A stretch of 64,000 bases of DNA from contig WJPL01000001.1 of NCBI GenBank assembly GCA_009649675.1, positions 764,469 through 828,468 of the forward strand, given 5' to 3'. Below the pieces are notes generated by a model. The model was not told where the DNA came from, did not search any database, and was given only the letters and a program-made list of their open reading frames with translations. Positions 18,997-27,722 of this stretch are shown here, piece by piece. Every line of letters begins with the position of its first letter. Positions within the stretch are counted from its first letter, which is position 1. This DNA is from Alphaproteobacteria bacterium HT1-32 (GTDB lineage Bacteria > Pseudomonadota > Alphaproteobacteria > Rhodospirillales > HT1-32). Made by a program: the position numbers and the translations under genes.

Positions 18997-19599
18997 ATGC
19001 CAGATTTCACTTTTGAGCGCGCCGCCGGGCATCCTGTTGCCGGCATTGATGAAGCCGGTCGCGGCCCCTGGGCCGGGCCGGTGGTTGCCGCTGCCGTCAT
19101 TCTTGGCGAAACAGATTTACCTGCTGACATGCTGGCGCTGCTGGACGATTCAAAAAAACTGACAGCGAAACGACGGGATTTGCTGTTCGACCGGATCACG
19201 GGGGCTGCACTGGTGGGAATCGGCATGGCAGATGTCACCGAGATCGACGAACTGAACATCCTCAACGCCACCTATCTCGCCATGCAACGGGCCGCCGGCA
19301 ATCTCCCGATTGCTCCGGCCTCTGTGCTGGTCGACGGCAACCGCCTCCCCGAACTGCACTGCCCGGCACAGGCCATTGTAAAGGGTGACAGCAAATGCTT
19401 CTCCATCGCCGCCGCCTCAGTGATCGCCAAGGTGTTCCGTGACCGGCTGATGAGCGAACTTGCCGAAACCTATCCCGGTTATGGCTGGGAACGGAATGCC
19501 GGTTACGGAACGGCTCAGCATCAGGCTGCTCTAATAGAGCATGGTATTACTCCGCATCACCGGAAGAGTTTTAAGCCGATTGCTGCGATTATTACATAA
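18997..19599 (+). CDS. rnhB: Ribonuclease HII
   Basis: Removes RNA primers and single ribonucleotides from DNA; 200 aa with the start used here. The first carboxylate pair D-E is in AGIDEAGRGPWAGPVV, followed by LDDSKKLTAKRRDLL, the third acid in VLVDGN and the fourth in VKGDSKCFSIAAASVIAKV. ATG 18997 starts just before the conserved core (PDFTFERAAGHPVAGIDEAG); in-frame ATGs at 18961 and 18898 would add 12 or 33 residues of no family character. Next to ccrM, an arrangement often seen in Alphaproteobacteria. Confidence 0.93.
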   Translation: MPDFTFERAAGHPVAGIDEAGRGPWAGPVVAAAVILGETDLPADMLALLDDSKKLTAKRRDLLFDRITGAALVGIGMADVTEIDELNILNATYLAMQRAAGNLPIAPASVLVDGNRLPELHCPAQAIVKGDSKCFSIAAASVIAKVFRDRLMSELAETYPGYGWERNAGYGTAQHQAALIEHGITPHHRKSFKPIAAIIT

Positions 19600-19654
19600 G
19601 AAATACTATATATTGTGTTTACTTACTGTTAACTATAAATAAATATTGACCGTT

Positions 19655-20766
<1,112 letters not shown>

Positions 20767-20801
20767 TCCGCACAGATTTCATCCGTATCGACAAAGCCTC
20801 T

Positions 20802-20830
20802 CCTCATCCTGAACCTGTTTCAGGACGAGG
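20802..20830. repeat. REP-like palindrome / bidirectional terminator between ccrM and qor
   Basis: CCTCATCCTGAA (20802-20813) and TTCAGGACGAGG (20819-20830) pair with one mismatch around a 5-nt loop; the following GCGTTCCGGGATGAC completes a unit that resembles the short palindromic intergenic repeats scattered through many alphaproteobacterial genomes. It lies in the 106-bp convergent gap. That it is dispersed cannot be shown from one copy. Confidence 0.5.
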
Positions 20831-20872
20831 GCGTTCCGGGATGACATAGAAGACGGGAAAGTCTGTTTCTCT

Positions 20873-21859
20873 TCAGATATCCAGCAGCAGTTTGCCCCGG
20901 CTTTGCCGACCTTCCAGTGCGCGTTGTGCCTCAGCGGCCTCTGCCAGTGGCCAGCGCCGGTCCAGCGTCACCTCCAGCCGGCCTTCCTCATGCAGGCGAA
21001 ACAGATCAGTGGCCCGCGCCCGCCGGGTGGCTGCGTCCGGGATATAATCCGCCAGATGCGGCCGGGTAAAAAAGACTGACCCGGCCTCGGCCAGACCAAG
21101 CGGCGAGACCGCCTCAACCGGCCCGGATGCAGCACCGAAATTCACCAGCGTCCCCCGCTTGCGCAGTGATTTGAGTGAATTATCGAATGTCGCCTTGCCG
21201 ACAGAATCATAGACCACATGCACACCTTCCCCGCCGGTAATCTCTGCCACCCTCTCAGCAAAATTCTCCTCGTTATACTGAATCACATGATCCGCGCCCC
21301 GGTCGCGGGCAATTGCGGCTTTCTCTGCTGACCCTACCGTGGTTATCACCGTCGCTCCCCGGATTTTGGCAAGCTGGATCGCCAGTTGTCCGACACCACC
21401 GGCACCTGCATGAAACAGACAGGTCTGTCCCGGCTGCAACGGAAACAGCGAATGGGTGAGGTAATGAGCCGTCGATCCTTGCAACATCAGGGCCGTCGCC
21501 ACATCCAGACCAACCGTTGACGGCACCGCTGTCAGTTTCCAGGCCGGCACCACAGCATATTCGGCATAAGATCCGAGGTTGAGGCAATAGGCCACCCGGT
21601 CACCGACTGCCAGATCCTGCACCCCCTCACCCAGCGCTTCAACGACACCGCCCCCCTCCATACCAATGATCAGGGGCAGGGTCTGGGCATAGGTATCAGA
21701 CTTCTTGTACAGGCCGGAACGGACGTAGATATCAATGAAGTTCAGACCCGCAACCGACTGACGGACCAGCACTTCACCTGCACCGGGGGACGGCACCGGC
21801 ATATCAGCGAGGACCAGCTGATCCGCTTCACCATAAGCACGGACAACTACCGCCTTCAT
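20873..21859 (-). CDS. NADPH:quinone reductase-like zinc-less oxidoreductase
   Basis: Medium-chain reductase of 328 aa, QOR type. There are no zinc-ligand cysteines. The family motifs are AGLNFIDIYVRSGLYK near residue 37, GMEGGGVVEALG and the nucleotide loop AGAGGVGQLAIQLAK near 150, with the C-terminal GRQSRGKLLLDI. It reduces quinones or alpha,beta-unsaturated carbonyls with NADPH. Its ATG overlaps the stop of the upstream TauD-like dioxygenase by four bases (ATGA), so the two are co-translated under an IclR gene. Confidence 0.9.
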   Translation of the reverse strand: MKAVVVRAYGEADQLVLADMPVPSPGAGEVLVRQSVAGLNFIDIYVRSGLYKKSDTYAQTLPLIIGMEGGGVVEALGEGVQDLAVGDRVAYCLNLGSYAEYAVVPAWKLTAVPSTVGLDVATALMLQGSTAHYLTHSLFPLQPGQTCLFHAGAGGVGQLAIQLAKIRGATVITTVGSAEKAAIARDRGADHVIQYNEENFAERVAEITGGEGVHVVYDSVGKATFDNSLKSLRKRGTLVNFGAASGPVEAVSPLGLAEAGSVFFTRPHLADYIPDAATRRARATDLFRLHEEGRLEVTLDRRWPLAEAAEAQRALEGRQSRGKLLLDI

Positions 21860-22746
21860 GCTGCGGCCCTGTCTCTGCCGGAGAACGGCTCACCTTCACG
21901 CCCCCTGATCTGGGTGCGGTGCATGATGCGGCGGGCTGCAGGGTCGAACGGGTCACGTCGATGCATGGTGCAGCGGTTATCCCAGATCAGCAGGTCACCC
22001 GGCTGCCAGCTGTGATGCCAGGCAAATTCCTCACGCGCTGCATGGGTCCAGAGTTCATCCAGCAGGGCATCAGATTCCGCGACCGACAGTCCGGCAACCC
22101 AGGCATAGAGCCGGCGACCGAGATAAAGCGCCGGACGGCCGGTTTCCGGGTGATACCGTACAATCGGATGCAGCTGCCCCGGCGAGGTTGTGATGTCATC
22201 CACCGCACTGGCTCCCTGGCGACGATATCCGGCGCTGTTGGTGGTCGAATCATGCTTGATCTGTAATCCGTCAACGCGCCGCCGCAGATCATCCGGCAAA
22301 GCCTCATAAGCCGCATACATGTTCATGAACCCCGTCTTGCCTCCCGCTGGCGGTGTTTCCAGACAATGCAGCATGCTCGCCATCGGCGGAGCCGGAAGAT
22401 AGTTCATGTCTGTATGCCATACCGCTTCCCCGGCCCCCAGACTGCCGATCGCCTCCCCTTTTTCGATTACATTGGAGATAACAAAAACCTCTGCAAAGCC
22501 GGAGGCATGGCGCTGGCCATTCTCATTCGGCGGCGCAATATCAAGTTCACCGAACCGTCGGCTGAATGCGACCAGATTGCTGTCGTCGAGCGTCTGGTTG
22601 CGAACCAGTACGACCTGATGATCCAGCCATGCTGAGTAGAGTGTCGCAAAATCACCGTCGCTGATTGAGGAGAGGTCGACTCCCCTGACCTCTGCTCCGA
22701 TGACATCCGAGACGGGATGAACTGTTACGGCCTGATGCTTTGTCAT
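21856..22746 (-). CDS. TauD/TfdA-family Fe(II)/2-oxoglutarate dioxygenase
   Basis: Cytoplasmic oxygenase of 296 aa. The facial triad is visible: H and D in WHTDMNYLPAPP and the distal His in CTMHRRDPFD, followed by the 2-oxoglutarate-binding Arg in RIMHRTQIRG. ATG 22746, with AGGAGGAG just before it, is preferred to an in-frame upstream start. Family members cleave taurine, 2,4-D or other sulfonates and aryloxyacetates; here the substrate is unknown. It sits two bases after the stop of an IclR regulator and overlaps the downstream quinone reductase-like gene, forming a three-gene operon. Confidence 0.9.
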   Translation of the reverse strand: MTKHQAVTVHPVSDVIGAEVRGVDLSSISDGDFATLYSAWLDHQVVLVRNQTLDDSNLVAFSRRFGELDIAPPNENGQRHASGFAEVFVISNVIEKGEAIGSLGAGEAVWHTDMNYLPAPPMASMLHCLETPPAGGKTGFMNMYAAYEALPDDLRRRVDGLQIKHDSTTNSAGYRRQGASAVDDITTSPGQLHPIVRYHPETGRPALYLGRRLYAWVAGLSVAESDALLDELWTHAAREEFAWHHSWQPGDLLIWDNRCTMHRRDPFDPAARRIMHRTQIRGREGEPFSGRDRAAA

Positions 22747-22748
22747 GG

Positions 22749-23540
22749 TCACTCCTCCTGATTCTTTTCTGATGTCTGGTAGCACTTTGCGAGATCGTCT
22801 GCGGCGACTTTCAGCCGCTGGAAATGTTCTTGTGCGCGCCCAAGCGGCAGACGAAAAACCGGGGCATGAACGGACAGGGCAGCTATCGGACGCCCCCCGG
22901 CATCCGGAACCGGCACCGCGATACCGATCAGCCCGGTCATGTTTTCTTCATGATTCAGGGAATAGCCACGACTGCGGATCAGCCGGAACTGGTCTTCCAG
23001 CGCGGCCATATCAGTAATGGTGTTATCCGTATAACGTTCCAGCGGGCCTGAAATCAGACGTTCCCGGGTCCGTTTCGGCAGCCATGCAAGAAACAGTTTC
23101 CCCATGGCTGTCGCATGCAGGGAAACATGACTGCCCGCCGCCAGTTGCATTCGCAGCGGCCAGTCGCATTCGACACGGTGAATATAAAGCACCTGCGACC
23201 GGTCCATAACGCCGAGATTGCAGGTTTCGTTGATATCCGCCACCAGCCGCCGCAGGACCGCATCGACCGGCGCAATCCGGGCTCCTGCCTGCAGGGCAGC
23301 CAGCCCGACATCAATGGCACGATGGCCCACCAGATAGTGATCCTTTTCCGGATCGCGTTGCAGCAGACCGGTTTCCAGCAGCTGGCCGGTCAGGCGATGC
23401 GCAGTCTGGCGGGGCATGTCGAGCTGACGGGCGATCTCGGCCAGCGAGACCGGCCCCGGTGACGCCATCACCACATCAAGAATGGCCAGCGACTTTGCCA
23501 GCGCCGAGCCCCGGAGACTGTCCTGCGATACATCATTCAT
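22749..23540 (-). CDS. IclR-family transcriptional regulator
   Basis: 263 aa. N-terminal winged helix (residues about 10-75: SLAEIARQLDMPRQTAHRLTGQLLETGLL) and a C-terminal effector domain (CNLGVMDRSQVLYIHRVECDWPLRM, SLNHEENMTGLIGIAVPV). It is first in an operon with the dioxygenase and the quinone reductase-like gene, so it probably controls them and itself. No clear dyad was found upstream; the gap to the metallopeptidase gene is only 81 bp and contains a hairpin. Confidence 0.93.
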   Translation of the reverse strand: MNDVSQDSLRGSALAKSLAILDVVMASPGPVSLAEIARQLDMPRQTAHRLTGQLLETGLLQRDPEKDHYLVGHRAIDVGLAALQAGARIAPVDAVLRRLVADINETCNLGVMDRSQVLYIHRVECDWPLRMQLAAGSHVSLHATAMGKLFLAWLPKRTRERLISGPLERYTDNTITDMAALEDQFRLIRSRGYSLNHEENMTGLIGIAVPVPDAGGRPIAALSVHAPVFRLPLGRAQEHFQRLKVAADDLAKCYQTSEKNQEE

Positions 23541-23582
23541 GGCAGGATCATCAGCAGGACCAGACCATTGAACAAGTCATAT

Positions 23583-23601
23583 CCGGGACACAGCGTCCCG
23601 G
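23583..23601. terminator. Hairpin after the metallopeptidase gene
   Basis: CCGGGAC (23583-23589), loop ACAGC, GTCCCGG (23595-23601): a perfect 7-bp GC-rich stem in the 81-bp gap downstream of the zincin gene and upstream of iclR, both on the minus strand. It lacks a U-run on the minus strand, so termination is likely but not certain. Confidence 0.5.
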
Positions 23602-23621
23602 TTTCTGGAATTTATGTCGGT

Positions 23622-24020
23622 TTAGTCGAGATCATCCTCGATCCGGTCCATGTCTTCATCCGACAGTCCGAAATGGTGGCCGATTTCATGGATCAGCACA
23701 TGGCGAACGATATACCCCAGGTCTTCCCCGGTTTCGCACCAGTAATCCAGGATCGGGCGACGGTAGAGGAAAATCATGTCCGGCTGCCGGGCGACACCGC
23801 CGCCTTCACGCTCACCGAATGGCACACCGCTATAAAGGCCAAGAATATCAAACGGCGTATCGAGTTCGAGTTCCGCGCAGATATCATCATCCGGCAGTTC
23901 CTCAACCAGCACGGCAACACCCGCCGTGTAGCACAGCAACGCAGGGGGAATAATCTCCAGCGCCTGTTCGGCAAGGGCGGTGAGGTCTTCAAGGCTCGGG
24001 GGTAACAGATCAGGTTTCAT
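23622..24020 (-). CDS. Small zincin-type metallopeptidase family protein (DUF1025-like)
   Basis: 132 aa from the chosen ATG 24020. The zinc motif HEIGHHFGLSDEDMD, near residues 113-127, fits HExxHxxxxxx with Asp as the third ligand. This is a small conserved family of putative minimal zincins with no signal peptide; its biological substrate is unknown. The open frame continues upstream into the kinase gene, but those residues are Cys- and Arg-rich and not family-like, so I start at MKPDLLPP. It follows the sensor kinase by 37 bp and is likely in the same transcript. Confidence 0.82.
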   Translation of the reverse strand: MKPDLLPPSLEDLTALAEQALEIIPPALLCYTAGVAVLVEELPDDDICAELELDTPFDILGLYSGVPFGEREGGGVARQPDMIFLYRRPILDYWCETGEDLGYIVRHVLIHEIGHHFGLSDEDMDRIEDDLD

Positions 24021-24057
24021 GTCGCTGATATAGCGCAGAATAACTGAAATGCACTCC

Positions 24058-25380
24058 TTACTCTGCCAGCAGCGGCAAACGAATGCGGGCGCGCAGTCCG
24101 CCCTGCGGTGAACGCGACAGATCAATGTCACCGCCATGCCCGCGAATGATGTCCCGGGCAATCGTCAGACCAAGGCCGACCCCTCCGGTTTCCGGATTAC
24201 GCGACTGGTCCAGACGAACGAACGGTTTGAAGACTTCCGCCAGCTGGTCATCCGGAATACCCGGCCCGTCATCATCAATAATAATCTCGACTGATTGCCG
24301 GCGGAGCCCGGCCCGCAGACTGACATGGTCGGCATAGCGCAGCGCGTTGGCGATCAGGTTCGTCACCGCCCGGCGAAAGGCGACACGTTTCAGCGGCAGG
24401 CGGATATCACCCTCGACATGCAGATCAATCGCCTCACCACTGCGCTGGTTGCGGCTGACCACATCACTCAGTTGTTCCCTCAGATCAGCCATCGCCGGTT
24501 CTTCCCGGCCTTCACCGCGGGCGAAGGCAAGATAGCCCTCGATCATATGCTCCATTTCAAGGATATCTTCATTCAGCGCACCCGCCGCCTCGCCATCACC
24601 CAGCATGGCCACTTCCAGTTTCATGCGGGTCAGTGGCGTGCGGAGGTCATGACTGACCCCGGACAGCATATCGGTGCGTTGCTGAATATGCCGCTTGATC
24701 CGGTCGCGCATTTCCATGAAGGCAATCGCTGCTTCACGCACCTCGGTCGCACCTTCCGGTTTGAACCGGGGGACTTCCCGATCCAGCCCGAAGGCTTTCG
24801 CAGCCACCGCCAGACGCCGGATCGGTCGGACCTGATTGCGCATGAAGATCATCGCCACCGCAAACAGGATCAGGGATGTCCCTACCATCCAGATGACAAA
24901 CACATAGGTGGTCGAGCTGAACAGGCGCTTGCGCGGGGCAAGCACGGTCATGACCCCGTCCGACAGCTGGATGCGCATCAGTATCTGGCGGTCGCCCTCT
25001 TCCGGGTTCAGCTCGAACGGACGTCGCACCCGCTCCTCCAGCGACTTCGCCAGGGCCTTACCCATCATCCCGAAATCTTCCAGATGATGCCGGTTCTCCA
25101 GAATTTCTCCGGGGCTCATCTCAACCCGCAATTCCATCCGGTCACGTGCCCGCTTGATGATCCATGCCTGATTTTCCGGTCCGGGATAGTCGCGCATATG
25201 GTCCAGAATGATCGCGACATCACCCGCCACCCCGTTCGCCAGACGCCGGGTAACCGTATCCCAGTGGGTTTCAAAGAAGATCGCCGTGGCAACCACCTGC
25301 AACAGAATCAGCGGCATCACGATAATCAGGACAGCACGTCCAAGCAGGGATTTCGGCAGGAACCGTTTCAGTGAGTTCAT
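24058..25380 (-). CDS. EnvZ-like sensor histidine kinase
   Basis: 440 aa membrane kinase. TM helix 1 is at about residues 15-36, a periplasmic domain of about 120 residues follows, TM2 is at about 159-180, then HAMP (181-233), HisKA with phospho-acceptor H244 (GVSHDLRTPLTRMK) and HATPase with NLIANALRY, DDDGPGIP and GGVGLGLTIARDI. The start overlaps the stop of the OmpR-type gene by four bases (ATGA). Together they form a MarR-OmpR-EnvZ operon; the signal is unknown. Confidence 0.95.
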   Translation of the reverse strand: MNSLKRFLPKSLLGRAVLIIVMPLILLQVVATAIFFETHWDTVTRRLANGVAGDVAIILDHMRDYPGPENQAWIIKRARDRMELRVEMSPGEILENRHHLEDFGMMGKALAKSLEERVRRPFELNPEEGDRQILMRIQLSDGVMTVLAPRKRLFSSTTYVFVIWMVGTSLILFAVAMIFMRNQVRPIRRLAVAAKAFGLDREVPRFKPEGATEVREAAIAFMEMRDRIKRHIQQRTDMLSGVSHDLRTPLTRMKLEVAMLGDGEAAGALNEDILEMEHMIEGYLAFARGEGREEPAMADLREQLSDVVSRNQRSGEAIDLHVEGDIRLPLKRVAFRRAVTNLIANALRYADHVSLRAGLRRQSVEIIIDDDGPGIPDDQLAEVFKPFVRLDQSRNPETGGVGLGLTIARDIIRGHGGDIDLSRSPQGGLRARIRLPLLAE

Positions 25381-26081
25381 GCCCGCCCCGGCTTCAGGAC
25401 ATAGCCCTGTCCACGTACCGTATGCAGATATCGCGGCATCCGCGGGTCGTCTTCAAACTTGCGGCGCAGGCGTGTTACCTGAACATCAATCGCCCGGCTG
25501 TCGGCATCAAGCCCCGCCGCCTCACAGAGCATTTCCCGCGACAGGGTTTCGCCGGGCCGGTCCGCCATGATTTGCAGCAAGGCACTTTCGGCAGAGGTCA
25601 GATGAACCGGCTGTCCATCCTCGTACAGCATCCCCCGACCGGTATCGAACAGGAACCTGCCCAGCCAGACCCGGCTGTCGGCAGCGTTCTCCGGTGGCAG
25701 ATCCGGCGGGCCGACACGTCTCAGGATCGAATTGATCCGCAACACCAGTTCCCGCGGTTCAAACGGTTTGGTCAGATAATCATCTGCGCCGCGCTCCAGC
25801 CCTTCGATACGGTTTTCATTCTCCCCCATCGCGGTCAGCAGCAAAATCGGCACCGTACTGGTCTGGCGCAGGTCGCTGGTCAGTTCAAAGCCGTTTTTCC
25901 CCGGCATCATGACATCCAGCACGACAAGATCGACGGCAAAATTCTGAAGCTTCTGCTGGGCATCCGCCGCATCCTCGGCAGAGGTCACCATGAAGCCGTT
26001 ATCCGTCAGATACTTGTTGAGGAGATTGCGGAGCCTTGTGTCGTCATCGACAACAAGTATGTGAGGCGCGTCTTCAGTCAT
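25377..26081 (-). CDS. OmpR/PetR-like response regulator
   Basis: 234 aa. The receiver has D12-D14 and phospho-acceptor D56 (LVVLDVMMPGKNG), T and K in LLTAMGEN and TKPFEPREL; the C-terminal winged helix ends in DVQVTRLRRKFEDDPRMPRYLHTVRGQGYVL, the OmpR signature. Directly downstream of a MarR-type gene (10-bp gap), as in Rhodobacter petP-petR, where the pair is needed for cytochrome bc1 expression and growth. No pet genes are in this window. Confidence 0.94.
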   Translation of the reverse strand: MTEDAPHILVVDDDTRLRNLLNKYLTDNGFMVTSAEDAADAQQKLQNFAVDLVVLDVMMPGKNGFELTSDLRQTSTVPILLLTAMGENENRIEGLERGADDYLTKPFEPRELVLRINSILRRVGPPDLPPENAADSRVWLGRFLFDTGRGMLYEDGQPVHLTSAESALLQIMADRPGETLSREMLCEAAGLDADSRAIDVQVTRLRRKFEDDPRMPRYLHTVRGQGYVLKPGRA

Positions 26082-26091
26082 CGCCGTCGGT

Positions 26092-26634
26092 TCAGGCCCG
26101 CCTCAACCGGGCAGGCAGGCCGTCCGGCGGGTCCGTGTCATCTTCCAGCGAAGCCGAGACACCGGCTGAATCATCGATCATACCCAGCAGCACACTGCGG
26201 AACCCGTCAACCGCCTCGGCCCCGGCTTCCCGATAGGCGCGGGCCATGCGGGCACGCTGGTCCGCCGTCAGCCGGCGCTCCAGCGCGTCGCCCTGCTCGG
26301 TCAGGCACAGCAGGCGCTTTCGCCGGTCAACTTCATCCGTACGCTGCGAGACATAGCCTTCCCGGACCAGCTGCCCCAGAACACGCGACAGGCTTTGTTT
26401 CGTGATGCACAGAATGGTCAGCAGCTCGCTCACCGTAATGTCCGGATTGCGGCCGATGAAATAGATCGCACGGTGGTGCGCGCGGCCCAGACCGATCTCG
26501 GCCAGAATGGCGTCAGGGCCTGCTGTAAAGTCGCGATAAGCGTAAAACAGCAGCTCAATTCCCTGCCGCAATTCCTCCTCCCGGAGAAAAAGCGGGTTTA
26601 CGCCAGAGGGTTTCGTCGTTTTGATATCAGGCAT
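26092..26634 (-). CDS. MarR-family regulator, PetP-like
   Basis: 180 aa with a central winged helix (NPDITVSELLTILCITKQSLSRVLGQLVREGYVSQR) and the MarR wing DEVDRRKRLLCLTEQG; a short Ser/Asp-rich tail ends it. Head of the marR-ompR-envZ operon and divergent from ilvE. A 15-bp dyad at 26659-26673, 24 bp upstream of its start, is a candidate binding site controlling both directions. Confidence 0.92.
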   Translation of the reverse strand: MPDIKTTKPSGVNPLFLREEELRQGIELLFYAYRDFTAGPDAILAEIGLGRAHHRAIYFIGRNPDITVSELLTILCITKQSLSRVLGQLVREGYVSQRTDEVDRRKRLLCLTEQGDALERRLTADQRARMARAYREAGAEAVDGFRSVLLGMIDDSAGVSASLEDDTDPPDGLPARLRRA

Positions 26635-26658
26635 GTGTTCTACGCATGGAAATAATTG

Positions 26659-26673
26659 GTCAGCACTGTTGAC
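26659..26673. promoter_or_regulatory. 15-bp dyad in the marR-ilvE divergent gap, candidate MarR operator
   Basis: GTCAGCACTGTTGAC reads nearly the same on both strands (mismatch only at the fifth position and its partner, plus the centre). It sits in the 109-bp gap between the divergent starts, 24 bp from marR and 70 bp from ilvE. Inference: MarR/PetP autoregulatory site. Confidence 0.45.
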
Positions 26674-26743
26674 TTATTCTCCAGTGGAATGTTACAACCA
26701 AACTCGTAAACGCGACATATTCTAACAGCCGGAAACAAAAAAG

Positions 26744-27640
26744 ATGGCAATGATTCCATTTGACGACCGTGACGGCCTGATCTGGTACAACGGCGAATTC
26801 GTGGACTGGCGTGATTCCAAAGTCCATGTTCTGACGCATGGCCTGCATTATGCAAGCTGTGTTTTCGAAGGCGAGCGCATGTATGCCGGACAGATTTTCA
26901 AGCTGGCCGAACATACGGAGCGTCTGGTGAAGTCTGGCAAGATCCTCGGCTTCGATCTTCCCTACAGTGTTGATGAGCTGAATGCGGCCAGTCACGAAAC
27001 CTGCGTCAGGAATGGTATTCAGGACGGCTATATCCGCCCGGTCGCGTGGCGGGGCAGTGAAATGATGGGTGTATCGGCCCAGCATAACCGCATCAATGTT
27101 GCCATCGCCGCCTGGGAATGGCCCAGCTATTTCACCCCGGAAGCCCGCATGAAAGGCATCCGGCTGCAGATTTCGAAATGGCGTCGCCCGGCACCGGACA
27201 CGGCACCGACAAATTCCAAGGCCGCCGGCCTGTACATGATCTGCACCATGTCGAAGCATGATGCAGAGCGGGATGGCTATGATGACGCCCTGATGCTGGA
27301 TTATCGCGGTCAGGTGGCAGAAGCCACCGGAGCCAACATCTTCCTCATCATTGATGGCAAGATTCACACCCCGACACCGGACTGCTTCCTCGACGGCATC
27401 ACCCGCCGGACGGTCATCGCCCTGGCAAAGGCCCGTGGCTATGAAGTGATCGAACGGGTCATCATGCTGGAAGATTTCGAGAAGGCGCAGGAAGTGTTCC
27501 TGACCGGCACCGCAGCGGAAGTTACCCCCGTCAGCGAAATCGGTCCCTACAAGTTCACGCCCGGCGACATCTGCAAGAACATGATGGCCGACTACGACAT
27601 CGAAGTGCGGAAACATTCGAAAGCTGCCGCCGCCGAATAG
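26744..27640 (+). CDS. ilvE: Branched-chain amino acid aminotransferase
   Basis: Class IV PLP aminotransferase of 298 aa that makes or degrades Val, Leu and Ile using 2-oxoglutarate/glutamate. Catalytic Lys K159 (TNSKAAGLYMICTMSKHDA), the substrate loop HVLTHGLHYASCVFEGERMY, and EATGANIFLIIDGKIHTP are the family signatures, with the phosphate-binding TGTAAEVTPV near the C-terminus. Divergent from the MarR operon, as seen in other Alphaproteobacteria, and followed by a strong terminator. Confidence 0.95.
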   Translation: MAMIPFDDRDGLIWYNGEFVDWRDSKVHVLTHGLHYASCVFEGERMYAGQIFKLAEHTERLVKSGKILGFDLPYSVDELNAASHETCVRNGIQDGYIRPVAWRGSEMMGVSAQHNRINVAIAAWEWPSYFTPEARMKGIRLQISKWRRPAPDTAPTNSKAAGLYMICTMSKHDAERDGYDDALMLDYRGQVAEATGANIFLIIDGKIHTPTPDCFLDGITRRTVIALAKARGYEVIERVIMLEDFEKAQEVFLTGTAAEVTPVSEIGPYKFTPGDICKNMMADYDIEVRKHSKAAAAE

Positions 27641-27666
27641 GTATAACGCAGCCTCGACCGACAACG

Positions 27667-27697
27667 AAAACCCCTGCCCTGACCGGCAGGGGTTTTT
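27667..27697. terminator. Bidirectional intrinsic terminator between ilvE and smc
   Basis: AACCCCTGCC (27669-27678), loop CTGACC, GGCAGGGGTT (27685-27694), with A4 before the stem and T5 overlapping its end, so it works as a Rho-independent terminator on both strands for the converging genes. Confidence 0.9.
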
Positions 27698-27722
27698 ATT
27701 TACGCGTCAGATAGCCGGAAAA

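Noticed and set aside
24295-25374. Long plus-strand reading frame over the sensor kinase gene
   Set aside because: Antisense to a complete kinase with all motifs; no recognised protein features.
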